A stretch of 64,000 nt of DNA, from contig NZ_JAAVVB010000002.1 in assembly GCF_018449775.1 (NCBI RefSeq), positions 620,001 to 684,000 on the forward strand, given 5' to 3'. This document shows, one piece after another, positions 28,558 through 37,957 of this stretch. Numbering within the stretch: the stretch's first letter is position 1; each line of letters opens with the position of its first letter. The position numbers and the translations under genes were made by a program. Below the pieces are notes generated by a model, which searched no databases, had not been told where the DNA came from, and worked only from the letters and a program-made list of their open reading frames with translations. Origin of the DNA: Mucilaginibacter sp. dw_454. GTDB lineage: Bacteria; Bacteroidota; Bacteroidia; Sphingobacteriales; Sphingobacteriaceae.

Positions 28558-29441
28558 TTCTTAAGTTTTAAAATTGACCAGTCCGATTTTTCTGCCACTA
28601 TTGTATTTGTCAATACCCCTAAACCTGTCACTTCCATTTCTACAACATCACCCGGTTGCAACCACTGAACAGGGTATTTAGGATCATGCAATAAACCAGT
28701 GCCGTTTAGCTCCAGGAAACAACCGGTACCGACAGTGCCTGAGCCGATTACATCGCCCTGATAAAGATCAACGCCATAGGACGCGCGTTCAATAATTTCT
28801 GCGAAGGTCCAATCCATATCAGCCATAGTGCCCCGAGATACATTGATATCATTAACCTTGCAAGTCATCGTCAAATCATAGCTGTTACCTACATGCCCTG
28901 CCTTGGGCGAAACCTTGTAAGGTTCCAGCTCATCCGGCGTTACCAGCCAGGGACCAATTGCGGTGGCAAAGTCTTTACCCTTTGCCGGGCCAAGGTTTAG
29001 CAGCATTTCTTCCATTTGCAGCGTACGGGCACTCAGATCGTTCATGATCGTGTAACCTTTGATATAGCTATCCGCTTCAGCGGCTTTGATATTACGGCCT
29101 TCTTTACCTATAACAACAGCAACCTCCAGCTCAAAGTCAAGCTTTTCAAAATGATCCGGCATGCAATAAATTGGCCCGGGGCCATAGATAGCCTGATGAT
29201 TGGTGAAATAAAATATTGGGTATTGATCAAATTCGGCAATCATATCAAGGCCGCGATTTCTACGCGCAGCTGCCACGTGCTGACGGAAGGCGTAAGCATC
29301 GCGACACGATGCCGGTTTAGGTACAGGTGCCAGCAGAGTGTAGTCGCTGACAGGCGCCCCTGTCGTCAGGTCATAAAGCAAACCGTCCAAAAGCTGCCCT
29401 TCATGAGCCTGACCATTATGTTGATAGGTAACCAATTTCAT
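28554..29441 (-). CDS. Fumarylacetoacetate hydrolase family protein
   Basis: 295 residues. The catalytic FAH fold has L-D-F-E-L-E-V-A-V-V-I-G with metal-binding acidic residues, Y-T-I-M-N-D-L-S-A-R and G-D-V-I-G-S-G-T-V-G-T-G. It is the first gene of the operon and would split fumarylacetoacetate into fumarate and acetoacetate. No maleylacetoacetate isomerase gene is present next to it, although that step is needed between HmgA and FAH. Confidence 0.9.
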   Translation of the reverse strand: MKLVTYQHNGQAHEGQLLDGLLYDLTTGAPVSDYTLLAPVPKPASCRDAYAFRQHVAAARRNRGLDMIAEFDQYPIFYFTNHQAIYGPGPIYCMPDHFEKLDFELEVAVVIGKEGRNIKAAEADSYIKGYTIMNDLSARTLQMEEMLLNLGPAKGKDFATAIGPWLVTPDELEPYKVSPKAGHVGNSYDLTMTCKVNDINVSRGTMADMDWTFAEIIERASYGVDLYQGDVIGSGTVGTGCFLELNGTGLLHDPKYPVQWLQPGDVVEMEVTGLGVLTNTIVAEKSDWSILKLKK

Positions 29442-29549
29442 ATCCTAAAGTTCAGGCTTTGCAGGACGGAAACCATCAGGATGGTAAATAATACGTTATA
29501 TGTCCGATGTTTATCAATAAATGTCGATTTTTATCCGAAATATTAACCT

Positions 29550-29557
29550 TATTTTTG
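29550..29557 (+). promoter_or_regulatory. TAnnTTTG -7-like box for the Lrp gene
   Basis: TATTTTTG ends 22 bases before the Lrp ATG at 29580, a normal spacing for a Bacteroidota -7 box. The 138-base region is the shared promoter space of the tyrosine operon and the regulator. Confidence 0.4.
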
Positions 29558-29579
29558 CTTTTACCGAATAAACAACGAC

Positions 29580-30050
29580 ATGCTTGACAAACTAGATCAG
29601 ACCGATATCCGCATTCTGCAAATTTTGCAGGATAACGCCCGCCTAACCAATAAAGAAATTGGCGAAAGGCTATTTAAAAGTGCCAGCACTATCAATGACC
29701 GTATCCGCCGGATGCAAGACAAAGGTTATATAAAAAAATACGTAGCGGTATTAGAGCCTAAGATGATTGGGCGCGGATTTACGGCTTTCACGCACGTGCA
29801 CCTGAAAGATCATAGCAAAGAAATTATTAATCATTTTGAAGAAGAAATTATTAAACTTCCTGAAGTACTGGAGTGCTACCACATGTCTGGCCAGTACGAT
29901 TTTATTTTAAAGGTAGCTGTGGCCGATCTTGATGCGTATCATCGTTTCCTGATGAATAACCTTTTTGAAAAATTTGCCATCGGCTCTATCGAAAGTACCT
30001 TTGTTATGCGCGAAGCCAAAGCTGAAATGCCTGCGCCCATGCCGTCTTGA
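29580..30050 (+). CDS. Lrp/AsnC family regulator, probable controller of the tyrosine operon
   Basis: 156 residues. N-terminal HTH (LDQTDIRILQILQDNARLT, recognition helix around SASTINDRIRRM) and C-terminal RAM domain (M-S-G-Q-Y-D-F-I-L-K-V-A-V-A-D). It is the same length as the Lrp protein at 6189-6659 and clearly a paralogue (compare ...GAFDFILRI with ...GQYDFILKV). Being divergent from the fumarylacetoacetase-led operon, it probably senses an aromatic amino acid and controls that operon. Confidence 0.9.
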   Translation: MLDKLDQTDIRILQILQDNARLTNKEIGERLFKSASTINDRIRRMQDKGYIKKYVAVLEPKMIGRGFTAFTHVHLKDHSKEIINHFEEEIIKLPEVLECYHMSGQYDFILKVAVADLDAYHRFLMNNLFEKFAIGSIESTFVMREAKAEMPAPMPS

Positions 30051-30210
30051 TACGTTTGGTTCGTATGTTTTTCATGGCAATAAATGGATTCAGTAGTCTT
30101 CGTTCAATTATGGTTTTGCTATCTGGTGTGCCGGTTCGTTGTTTATAGATGGTTATTTAAGCTGTTCATCAATAGGCAAATAATGATTTTCGGAATACTT
30201 GCCTATATAA

Positions 30211-31380
30211 TTACATATTATTTAACGATTGTTTCAAGTCATCGATTAAATATTGAGGATCTTCCAAACCAACATACATTCTAATTAACTGAGCGTTTTT
30301 TATGGATTTGGAATAATTTAGCTTCGAAAGCGAGGCTATAGATGGAAGGATCAAGCTCTCATGCCCTCCCCAGGAAACAGCCAAAAGGATATGTTTAAGC
30401 TGATCACAAAATTTTTCAATTTTTTCTACAGAACTGTCTTTCAATGAAAAGCTAAAAAGCCCACCGCAGCCTTTCATTTGCTTATGAGCCAAATCGCTTT
30501 GATTGAAATTTTTAGAAAACGGCCAAATTACCTTTTCTATTGCACGATGTTCGATTAGCCATTGCGTAATAATTTTGGTGCTCTCGAAGCTACGTTGCAA
30601 TCTTAAGGGAAGCGTTCGTAATCCTCTTATAAGCAACCAGGCGGACTGGGGGGAAAGAGAAGGCCCAAAATTCATAAATTCATTTTCAAAAATTTGTTTT
30701 ATCAATACATCGCTTCCTGTTAATACGCCGGCAATCACATCTGAATGGCCGCCAATATATTTGGTGGCCGACTGCGCTACCAGATCAATCCCTAGTTTAA
30801 CAGGCTGCTGATATATTGGGCTGCAGTAACTATTATCTATTAAGGTAATAATGTTATGTTTTTTGGCTAACGTAGCAATAGCTTCTATATTTTGCAATTC
30901 ATATACAAAGCTGGTTGGGCTCTCCAATAAAATTAGCCTGGTTTCCTTTCTTATTGCGTTTTCGAAATTTGATAGATCATTGCCAGCAACAAATGTTGTA
31001 GTGACGCCAAATTTTGGTAGAAATTTCTTCAAAAAATTATCTGTCCAGTTATATGCGTTTTCAATCGCTACAACATGATCGCCTGATTTAAGTAATGATA
31101 ACATAGGGATGGTGATGGCAGCAACACCGCTGCTAAATACCAACGCATTTTCTGCTCCATCCAAAGCGGCCAATTTTTTCCTCAATATATTTATTGTCGG
31201 GTTTTGCCCTCTTGAATAAACATTGTTTTCAAACTCGTCCGTTAGCGCAGACCGAAGATCGGCTGTGGTTTTAAATGAAAAATTACTCGATTGTATTATA
31301 GGCGGGGAGACCGCGTTAAAATAATGATCTCTGTCTTCGCCAAGCTCATTAAGTATATATGAAAGGTCTAGGTCTGTCAT
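30211..31380 (-). CDS. Cystathionine lyase/gamma-synthase family PLP enzyme (MetC-like)
   Basis: 389 residues from the ATG at 31380. Fold-type I: Y-S-R-G-Q-N-P at 55-61 and the PLP lysine Lys207 in S-A-T-K-Y-I-G-G-H-S-D-V. The G-H-S-D-V after the lysine favours cystathionine beta-lyase-type members. It should cleave or form C-S bonds of sulfur amino acids, releasing ammonia, pyruvate and a thiol. Its ATG overlaps the stop of the APC permease gene by four bases, so substrate import and cleavage are coupled. Confidence 0.82.
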   Translation of the reverse strand: MTDLDLSYILNELGEDRDHYFNAVSPPIIQSSNFSFKTTADLRSALTDEFENNVYSRGQNPTINILRKKLAALDGAENALVFSSGVAAITIPMLSLLKSGDHVVAIENAYNWTDNFLKKFLPKFGVTTTFVAGNDLSNFENAIRKETRLILLESPTSFVYELQNIEAIATLAKKHNIITLIDNSYCSPIYQQPVKLGIDLVAQSATKYIGGHSDVIAGVLTGSDVLIKQIFENEFMNFGPSLSPQSAWLLIRGLRTLPLRLQRSFESTKIITQWLIEHRAIEKVIWPFSKNFNQSDLAHKQMKGCGGLFSFSLKDSSVEKIEKFCDQLKHILLAVSWGGHESLILPSIASLSKLNYSKSIKNAQLIRMYVGLEDPQYLIDDLKQSLNNM

Positions 31381-32708
31381 AATGGGATAATTGGTTTTTT
31401 GGTTTTTTTTGTTGCGAAAAATATAATAAGGCCTATAATAAATGCACAAAGGCAAACAAGTGCGGCCATTGGCTTTTCAATAAAAATAGTAAGGGTAACA
31501 AACCAGTAAGCAACAATAAATAAAATTGGTATTGCCGGGTACCACTTAATGGTGTATATCCCGGTGTTATTAAGGTGTTTGGTTTTTTTACGCAAAATAA
31601 AAATAGATGCGGCTGCTGTTGACAAACCGATCGTGTCAAAAAACATTACGTAATTTAAAATTTTTTGAAACGAATTGACAAACAATAATATAAATATTAC
31701 CGTTAAAACAAAAAAGCTCAACCCAAATATCGGCACCTGGGTTTTTTCATTAACAGACTTAAACTTTTGTGGCAATATCCCGTCCTCAGCCATTGCGTAA
31801 TACACCCGCGGATTAGACATGATATTTACGTTGATAAATGCTATCACCGATACAAACATTAACCATGAAATAATCTTATAACCTACCTCGCCAAAAATTG
31901 AACTTGCCAGTGTTGCAGCCGGGGTAGATACAGATCGCATTCCCTCAATTCCCCACGCCCTGAAATAGGCAAAATTAATCAGCAGGTAAAGCGATATTAC
32001 AATGCCCATACCGGTAAAAATGGCCTTGGGTATATTTCTGTTTGCGTTAATACTATCACCCCCAAAATTGATGGTTTGCTGGTAGCCGCCATAAGTGAAA
32101 AACACCGCTATCAGGCTCATTCCAAATGCCTTTAAATTGTTTTTTAATAATGGTGTGGTAATTAATGTTTTTGGCAATGAGGCATGGGGACTGAATATGC
32201 TGCAACATAAAACCGTAATTAATGCAATTTTAAAAACGGTAAACACATTTTGTGTTCGTGAACTCATTTTTATGCCAAATAAATTGTTGCCAAATAATAT
32301 TAGTACTGAACTTATAGATATTAGTTTAATACCGATGGATTGCTGCAAATTAACCGGAAGTAACAAAGGGTTAAGATATTCTGCACCAATAAGTGCTACG
32401 GCAGCTACTGATGCAGCGTTGCCGATAACAACTATCCAATTAATCATAAAGGCGAATGCCGGGTGAAAGCAATAAGAAAGCACTTTATAAAAACCGCCGG
32501 TAGTTGGATAACGTGCACCAATCTCGGCAAAGGTTAGTGCGCCACACAGACTGATTGCTCCGCCAAAAATCCAGGCGCCAAAATATAAATACGGGTTATT
32601 AACGTTAAGCGCTACTTGTGTAGGTGTTTCAAATATACCCATGCCTATAACCAGGCTGACAACGATCATCGATAAATCAAAACGAGTAAGTTTGGGTATA
32701 ATCGTCAT
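31377..32708 (-). CDS. APC superfamily amino acid permease
   Basis: 443 residues with about 12 membrane segments. The first segment has G-M-G-I-F-E-T-P, a variant of the substrate-binding G-x-G-I-F motif of the family; G-A-L-T-F-A-E-I-G-A-R-Y-P follows. It likely carries an amino acid or amine across the inner membrane. The gene is divergent from the LacI-type regulator and has an operator-like palindrome about 80 bases before its start. Confidence 0.87.
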   Translation of the reverse strand: MTIIPKLTRFDLSMIVVSLVIGMGIFETPTQVALNVNNPYLYFGAWIFGGAISLCGALTFAEIGARYPTTGGFYKVLSYCFHPAFAFMINWIVVIGNAASVAAVALIGAEYLNPLLLPVNLQQSIGIKLISISSVLILFGNNLFGIKMSSRTQNVFTVFKIALITVLCCSIFSPHASLPKTLITTPLLKNNLKAFGMSLIAVFFTYGGYQQTINFGGDSINANRNIPKAIFTGMGIVISLYLLINFAYFRAWGIEGMRSVSTPAATLASSIFGEVGYKIISWLMFVSVIAFINVNIMSNPRVYYAMAEDGILPQKFKSVNEKTQVPIFGLSFFVLTVIFILLFVNSFQKILNYVMFFDTIGLSTAAASIFILRKKTKHLNNTGIYTIKWYPAIPILFIVAYWFVTLTIFIEKPMAALVCLCAFIIGLIIFFATKKTKKPIIPL

Positions 32709-32789
32709 ATAATGCTAATAACTCATAGGAGAAACAATTAAATTTATTAATGCAATATAGGTTATGCATTATAAATATTTTAATTTAAC

Positions 32790-32807
32790 TAGTAAAATGA
32801 TTTATCA
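32790..32807. promoter_or_regulatory. LacI-type operator before the APC permease operon
   Basis: TAGTAAAATGATTTATCA matches 14 of 18 positions of the best operator at 34515-34532. It is identical at 17 of 18 positions to the reverse complement of the operator at 34302-34319. It lies in the 233-base gap between the permease start and the LacI gene start. Confidence 0.65.
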
Positions 32808-32941
32808 TGTTATTAAAGGAAATAACCCCATTTCAATTTAAAAACAGTAAATGCACAAATAAGTATTTTTTGTATATTTAGCTGATTATAAACCAATATT
32901 CAGCCAACTTATATCCTTGTTAATTGCCCCTGGCAAATTGT

Positions 32942-33985
32942 ATGATTAAAAGAAAAATTTCCATAAAGGATATTGCAAAACTTACCAATACCTCTATTAC
33001 TACAGTTTCCTTTGTGCTAAATGGTAAGGGACGTATTAGTAAAGAAATATCTGAGAAAATATTAGCGGTAGCTCTTAGCCAGGGGTATGAGCCTAATCGA
33101 ATGGCTGTTGGCCTGCGCACTGGTGTATCAAAAGTTATCGGATTAATTGTGGAAACAATTGGCGGACCCTTTTTTGGGGCTATGGCGAAAATAATAGAAG
33201 AGGTAGCCGAGAAAGCTGGTTATGGTGTGATATACTGCAGTACAAATAATAACGTGCAAAAGGGGCGGGACGCTATTAAAATGCTTAAACAGCAATTGGT
33301 TGACGGGTATATAATTACACCTGTTAAAGGTTTAGAAGAGGACATTCAATCGCTCGTTGAAAACGGCAAACCTGTTGTGTTAATAGATGGATATTTTCCG
33401 GGCTATGATATTCCGCATGTACTGGTTGACAATTACAATAGTACTTATAAGGCTATTAACTTCCTTATTGGGTTAGGTTACCAGAATATTGGTTTTGTAA
33501 CAGCCGATTCAGACCTGGCTCAATTGCATGATCGGTTACAGGGATATAAGGATGCCTTAAAGTTTAATGATATAAAAGAAAAGAAAAAACTCGTATACAA
33601 ATCGCCATTTGATAGTGAGAATACAAAAGCGATAGAGGCGATAAAAAACTTCATTAAAAAAAATGAGGAGATGGACGCGATTTTCTTCTCTACGAATTAT
33701 CTTGGGATTACCGGTTTGCAAAGTATCAATCAACTTAAGATAGATATCCCTGCTGATTTAGCGATGATAAGCTTTGATGACAACGAAATATTTACGCTTT
33801 ATCCTCCCGGAATAACTACAGTTAAACAGCCCACGTTTGAAATAGCGAAATCGGCAATAGATGTCTTGCTCGCTCAAATGAGGAACGATAAGTACGATAT
33901 ATCCAAAATAAAGCTGTGTATCCCTGCACAGCTGGTTGAACGGGGTTCGACTACACAAAAAAAGCAGAGCTTAATAACCGCGTGA
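32942..33985 (+). CDS. LacI/GalR family transcriptional regulator
   Basis: 347 residues from the ATG at 32942. N-terminal HTH of the family (ISIKDIAKLTNTSITTVSFV, residues 6-25) with the hinge L-A-V-A-L-S-Q-G-Y-E-P-N-R-M-A. The periplasmic-binding-protein-like domain follows (K-V-I-G-L-I-V-E, D-G-Y-I-I-T-P-V). Both neighbours, the permease operon on the left and the SusC operon on the right, carry the same palindromic site, so both are probably targets. LacI proteins usually sense sugars; here the effector is unknown. Confidence 0.92.
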   Translation: MIKRKISIKDIAKLTNTSITTVSFVLNGKGRISKEISEKILAVALSQGYEPNRMAVGLRTGVSKVIGLIVETIGGPFFGAMAKIIEEVAEKAGYGVIYCSTNNNVQKGRDAIKMLKQQLVDGYIITPVKGLEEDIQSLVENGKPVVLIDGYFPGYDIPHVLVDNYNSTYKAINFLIGLGYQNIGFVTADSDLAQLHDRLQGYKDALKFNDIKEKKKLVYKSPFDSENTKAIEAIKNFIKKNEEMDAIFFSTNYLGITGLQSINQLKIDIPADLAMISFDDNEIFTLYPPGITTVKQPTFEIAKSAIDVLLAQMRNDKYDISKIKLCIPAQLVERGSTTQKKQSLITA

Positions 33986-34301
33986 TTTTTTTATAATTAC
34001 ACCATTCTTTTAAGAAACTCAATGTCGTTTGTCGTTATTTTAACGACGTATGGAATTTTCTTTGAGCAAAAAAGCTAATTTTTTGTCTTGAGTCCTCAAT
34101 TCGTTAAAAAAAATCAATTTTTTACGTTGTTATTTTGGTGATTTAAAGATTTGGCCCATTAAAAAATGACTTTTTCATTTTTAATTTCACAATTTTTTAC
34201 GATTGAGGTAGAATTATCTTAATTTATCGACGTTAATTGTTCCTGATAATTATAATATTCGTAATTATTTATGCTAAAGTCAATATTTTTAGAAATTTTT
34301 T

Positions 34302-34319
34302 TGATAAAACATTTTACTA
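34302..34319. promoter_or_regulatory. LacI-type operator 1 of the SusC leader
   Basis: TGATAAAACATTTTACTA, 15 of 18 positions equal to the 34515 site. Its reverse complement differs from the permease-side site at one position only. Confidence 0.6.
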
Positions 34320-34363
34320 CCCCTATCTTTGAAACGAGCGATTTATAAATGATCGTGACAAAT

Positions 34364-34381
34364 TGATAAAGCATTTTATCA
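34364..34381. promoter_or_regulatory. LacI-type operator 2 of the SusC leader
   Basis: TGATAAAGCATTTTATCA, a near-perfect palindrome with both TGATAAA/TTTATCA half-sites intact. It lies 62 bases (about six helical turns) from operator 1. Confidence 0.65.
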
Positions 34382-34508
34382 TGAGTTTATCACCGGCAGC
34401 TCTGCAGCAGTCATAATTTACAACGGAAGAAAGCACATTCCGAAAAAACATTAGTTCAGCATTCGTAATATTTTGTTCTTGTGATTTATAAAATAAAAAT
34501 ATTTGTTG

Positions 34509-34538
34509 CTTAATTGATAAAACGTTTTATCAATTAAG
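34509..34538. promoter_or_regulatory. LacI-type operator 3, 30-bp perfect palindrome
   Basis: Fifteen bases are mirrored without a mismatch around a central CG. The core TGATAAAACGTTTTATCA is at 34515-34532. A central CG within an even palindrome is the usual layout of LacI/GalR operators. It is 133 bases before the SusC start. Confidence 0.75.
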
Positions 34539-34670
34539 TTATTGATAAGCTAATATATACTGCATGGATAGATAAAAAAGGAAAATAAATTACCAAATAA
34601 TTTCAAACTCAGTAAGGTTGTATTATAGTCAACCTTGCGACTCAACTGATAATGTTCTAATCAATTAGTT

Positions 34671-37600
34671 ATGACAAAAAAATTTTACAAAAAAAAGTGT
34701 CTATTCTACCTCAGCGTTATTCCTATTCTACTAATCATATTAACAGGAAAGGTTAATGCTCAAAGCAACACTGGTACAGGTGATGTGGTAACAATTTCAG
34801 GTACTGTTAAAGATGATCAAGGTCCGTTGCCTGGCGTATCTGTTTTAATAAAAGGCGATAATGCAGGTGTATCAACTAATCCTGATGGCGCATTCACGAT
34901 CAAAGCCCCTATAGGTAAATCAATCACTTTTAGTATGATTGGTTATGTAACGCAGATAATTCCGATAACCAAAGCGAATACAGGTTTGGTTATTGTGTTA
35001 AAAAATGATAATAAAGTACTTAATGAAGTTACTATCGGCTATCAGCAAGTGAGCAAACGTTCTGTTACTGCTGCTATCACCACACTTGACCCTAAAGTTA
35101 TTGAAGATGTTCCGGCGCCTACATTTGATGCATTGTTGCAAGGACGGGTTGCTGGTTTAGATGTTCAGAATTTTTCTGGCGAGCCGGGTGTGAGCAGTAC
35201 TGTTGCCTTAAGGGGTAATACTGCAGTAGCACGTAGCATAAGTAGCGACAATACTACAGCTGCTGGTAAAGCAAGCCTGGCCAGGGCAGTTAGCGGCCCG
35301 CTGTATGTGATTGACGGTGTGCCGCAAACTACTGATGATATTGCAGCAGTTAGTTACGGTAGTGGAACCGGCACTGATGTTTTGGCGGGTATCCCTATAA
35401 GTGACATAGCAGACATTGCTATATTAAAAGATGCCTCTGCAGCCGCTATATATGGTTCAAGAGGTTCGAGCGGTGTAATTATCATTACAACCAAAAAAGG
35501 CGTTGCCGGCAAAACAAAAATCAACTTTTCAACCTATCATGGCGTAACAGAAAAGCCCACGTTAGACAAGGTATTGACCGGTACGGCAGAAACAGATGCC
35601 AAGTTAGATTTGATCAGACATTATGGTAATTACAGTAACCTTCAAGATCTGCCTCAAATATTAACCGATTCTTTGAACCCGGCGTTTAATAATGCCAACG
35701 ATTATAGAAAAGGCATTTACCAAACCGGCTTGATTGATAACTATGATTTTGCGATAAGTGGTGGAAACGATAAGGTTACCTACCGTTATGGGTTAAATTA
35801 CTACAATGAAGACGGTATAGTAAAGAAATCTGGCCTCAAACGCTATACTTTCAATACCAATATCGGGTTGAATTTGGCCGACAATTTGAAGATCAGCACA
35901 CAGATCAGATATTACAGGTTAGATCGTCCCCGGTCTGTTAGTGATTTGAGTGGCGGACAAAGCCCATTCACTGGTGGCTATTACGCTTCCAGTCCGTTGC
36001 CATCATCCAACCTGTATTTATCACCCGCTATGCAGGACTTTATTTACGGTAACACCAATATAAATACCGATGATAATAGCAGCAACAGTATCTCATTTAG
36101 CCCAACCATTGATTGGCAGATATCTAAAAAATGGGCATTTAATACGGTTATATCTTATGAGGCAACCAATAGCCGCCATGATACCTATACACCAGGTATG
36201 TTTAGACAAAGTGGTGTAGGATATGCTGCGAGTTTTGCTGACAATCAGTATAACTATTTGATGAGCAATACCCTGCAGTACAATACCAACCTGGGTAAAG
36301 ATCATCATATCAACTTATTAATGGGTCAAAATATAGAGTATCATCAGTACAGAGCAACAGATGCAGAAGCGGATGGTATACCAAATGACCAGATTAGTGT
36401 GGTTCACGTAGTTAATAAAAACCAATCGACGGCTTTTTCTGACTTGCAGGAAAACGGCATAGAAACAGAATTTGTAAGGTTAAATTATGATTATAAAAGC
36501 AGGTACTTTTTGTCGGCCGTAGCAAATGAGGACGCTTCTTCTAAATTTGGATCAGGCAACAGAGCGGGGTTTTTTCCATCTGTTTCAGCGGGATGGATCA
36601 TGAGTGATGAATCATTTTTGAAAGATCAATCATGGCTTTCGATGTTAAAGTTACGCGGAAGCTTTGGTATTACCGGCAGACAGCCTGATGATGGTAATAA
36701 CTATTTAGCATTTAACAACTATAACGTTGGTGCAGGTTCTTTCCCCGGCAGTAATACACCTTCAACCGGCCAAAATCAATCTTACACTTACAACGGCATC
36801 CCTGCAATATCTCCTAACTTTAATGGCGGTATAAGTAACAAAGATCTAACCTGGGAGCATTCAAAAGAAACCAACCTTGGTCTTGACTTGAACGTGTTTG
36901 ATAACCGCTTTAGCTTTGTGGCCGATGCTTATGTAAAAAATACTGCACAAGGTATTTTCTCTCTTAACGTGCCAATTACCACAGGTTATACAACCATTAC
37001 TACTAATGCCATAGGTACACAGAGTAAAGGTTTAGAGATGACTTTAATTGCGCATTATTTTAAACCTACACGCGCTTTCCAATGGGAGACAGACTTTAAC
37101 GTAGCATTCAATAAAACTATCGTTACATCATTACCAAACGGAGGCCGTGACGTTCAAATCAATGGCGGCGCAACAAGTTACATTTTAAGACAAGGGCAGC
37201 CAATAAATCAATACTTTTTGTTCCAACAAACCGGAGTTTATAAAACAGATGCTGACGTACCGGTAAATCGTGTGACAGGTTCTGTGTTAAACTTTTACGG
37301 TTATCCTTTTAAAGGTGGCGACCCAATATGGAAGGATCAAAATGGCGATGGTGTGTTAGATAACAACGATTACGTTGCATCCGGCAACCCTAACCCTGGC
37401 ATAGTAGGCGGTATCAATAACAATTTTTCTTATAAAAATTGGAGCTTAACCGTGTTCTGTACCTTCACGCTGGACAGAACAATTTACAACGACTATCTGG
37501 TTGGTAAACTGTCTCACCTGATTCCTGAAGATGACGGAAGTTCATATGTATATGATGATATAATGAATAGTGCTTTTCCTGACCTGTCAGGCATTAATTA

Positions 37601-37931
37601 CTGGAAAAATCCAGGTGATAACGCTAAATATCCATCATTAAGTTCGGTTTCTGGTACACGTTATAAATATGCTGCAATTAGTTCGGCCTGGCTGCAAAGC
37701 GGTAATTATTTACGGGTTAAAACGGTAACCTTAGGTTATACATTTAAACCTGCATTGGTAAATAAAATAGGTTTGTCAAGGCTCCGCGTTTATGGTATGG
37801 TTGATAACCTGCATATATTCCAGGCCAAAGGTGTTCCTGATGCTGAAGCTGTTGATGCGTTTGGAGATTATAATGGTAATGGTTATCCAATACCTAAAAA
37901 ATTCACACTTGGCTTAGACCTGTCTTTGTAA
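34671..37931 (+). CDS. SusC/RagA TonB-linked outer-membrane transporter (no STN domain)
   Basis: 1086 residues. Signal segment (about 12-32), carboxypeptidase-regulatory-like domain (S-G-T-V-K-D-D-Q-G-P-L-P-G-V-S-V), plug domain with P-L-Y-V-I-D-G-V-P and DIAILKDASAAAIYGSRGSS, then a large barrel ending in L-G-L-D-L-S-L. There is no N-terminal STN domain, so it cannot signal to an anti-sigma factor. That fits control by the LacI protein instead. It should import a substrate captured by the SusD partner, powered by TonB. Confidence 0.93.
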   Translation: MTKKFYKKKCLFYLSVIPILLIILTGKVNAQSNTGTGDVVTISGTVKDDQGPLPGVSVLIKGDNAGVSTNPDGAFTIKAPIGKSITFSMIGYVTQIIPITKANTGLVIVLKNDNKVLNEVTIGYQQVSKRSVTAAITTLDPKVIEDVPAPTFDALLQGRVAGLDVQNFSGEPGVSSTVALRGNTAVARSISSDNTTAAGKASLARAVSGPLYVIDGVPQTTDDIAAVSYGSGTGTDVLAGIPISDIADIAILKDASAAAIYGSRGSSGVIIITTKKGVAGKTKINFSTYHGVTEKPTLDKVLTGTAETDAKLDLIRHYGNYSNLQDLPQILTDSLNPAFNNANDYRKGIYQTGLIDNYDFAISGGNDKVTYRYGLNYYNEDGIVKKSGLKRYTFNTNIGLNLADNLKISTQIRYYRLDRPRSVSDLSGGQSPFTGGYYASSPLPSSNLYLSPAMQDFIYGNTNINTDDNSSNSISFSPTIDWQISKKWAFNTVISYEATNSRHDTYTPGMFRQSGVGYAASFADNQYNYLMSNTLQYNTNLGKDHHINLLMGQNIEYHQYRATDAEADGIPNDQISVVHVVNKNQSTAFSDLQENGIETEFVRLNYDYKSRYFLSAVANEDASSKFGSGNRAGFFPSVSAGWIMSDESFLKDQSWLSMLKLRGSFGITGRQPDDGNNYLAFNNYNVGAGSFPGSNTPSTGQNQSYTYNGIPAISPNFNGGISNKDLTWEHSKETNLGLDLNVFDNRFSFVADAYVKNTAQGIFSLNVPITTGYTTITTNAIGTQSKGLEMTLIAHYFKPTRAFQWETDFNVAFNKTIVTSLPNGGRDVQINGGATSYILRQGQPINQYFLFQQTGVYKTDADVPVNRVTGSVLNFYGYPFKGGDPIWKDQNGDGVLDNNDYVASGNPNPGIVGGINNNFSYKNWSLTVFCTFTLDRTIYNDYLVGKLSHLIPEDDGSSYVYDDIMNSAFPDLSGINYWKNPGDNAKYPSLSSVSGTRYKYAAISSAWLQSGNYLRVKTVTLGYTFKPALVNKIGLSRLRVYGMVDNLHIFQAKGVPDAEAVDAFGDYNGNGYPIPKKFTLGLDLSL

Positions 37932-37957
37932 AACACACATTAATTAAAATTAAAGAA

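Larger units (their letters stand above)
33986..34670 (+). promoter_or_regulatory. Long A/T-rich leader of the second SusC operon
   Basis: The 685-base gene-free stretch is strongly A/T-rich. It holds three LacI-type operators (listed separately), a 7-bp perfect stem with a 3-base loop at 34031-34047 that may end the LacI transcript, and an A/T-rich near-palindrome at 34159-34186. I see no gene in it. Confidence 0.6.

Noticed and set aside
34031..34047. Seven-base hairpin after the LacI gene
   Set aside because: The stem is short and has no T-run, so it is not listed as a terminator; it is mentioned in the leader description only.
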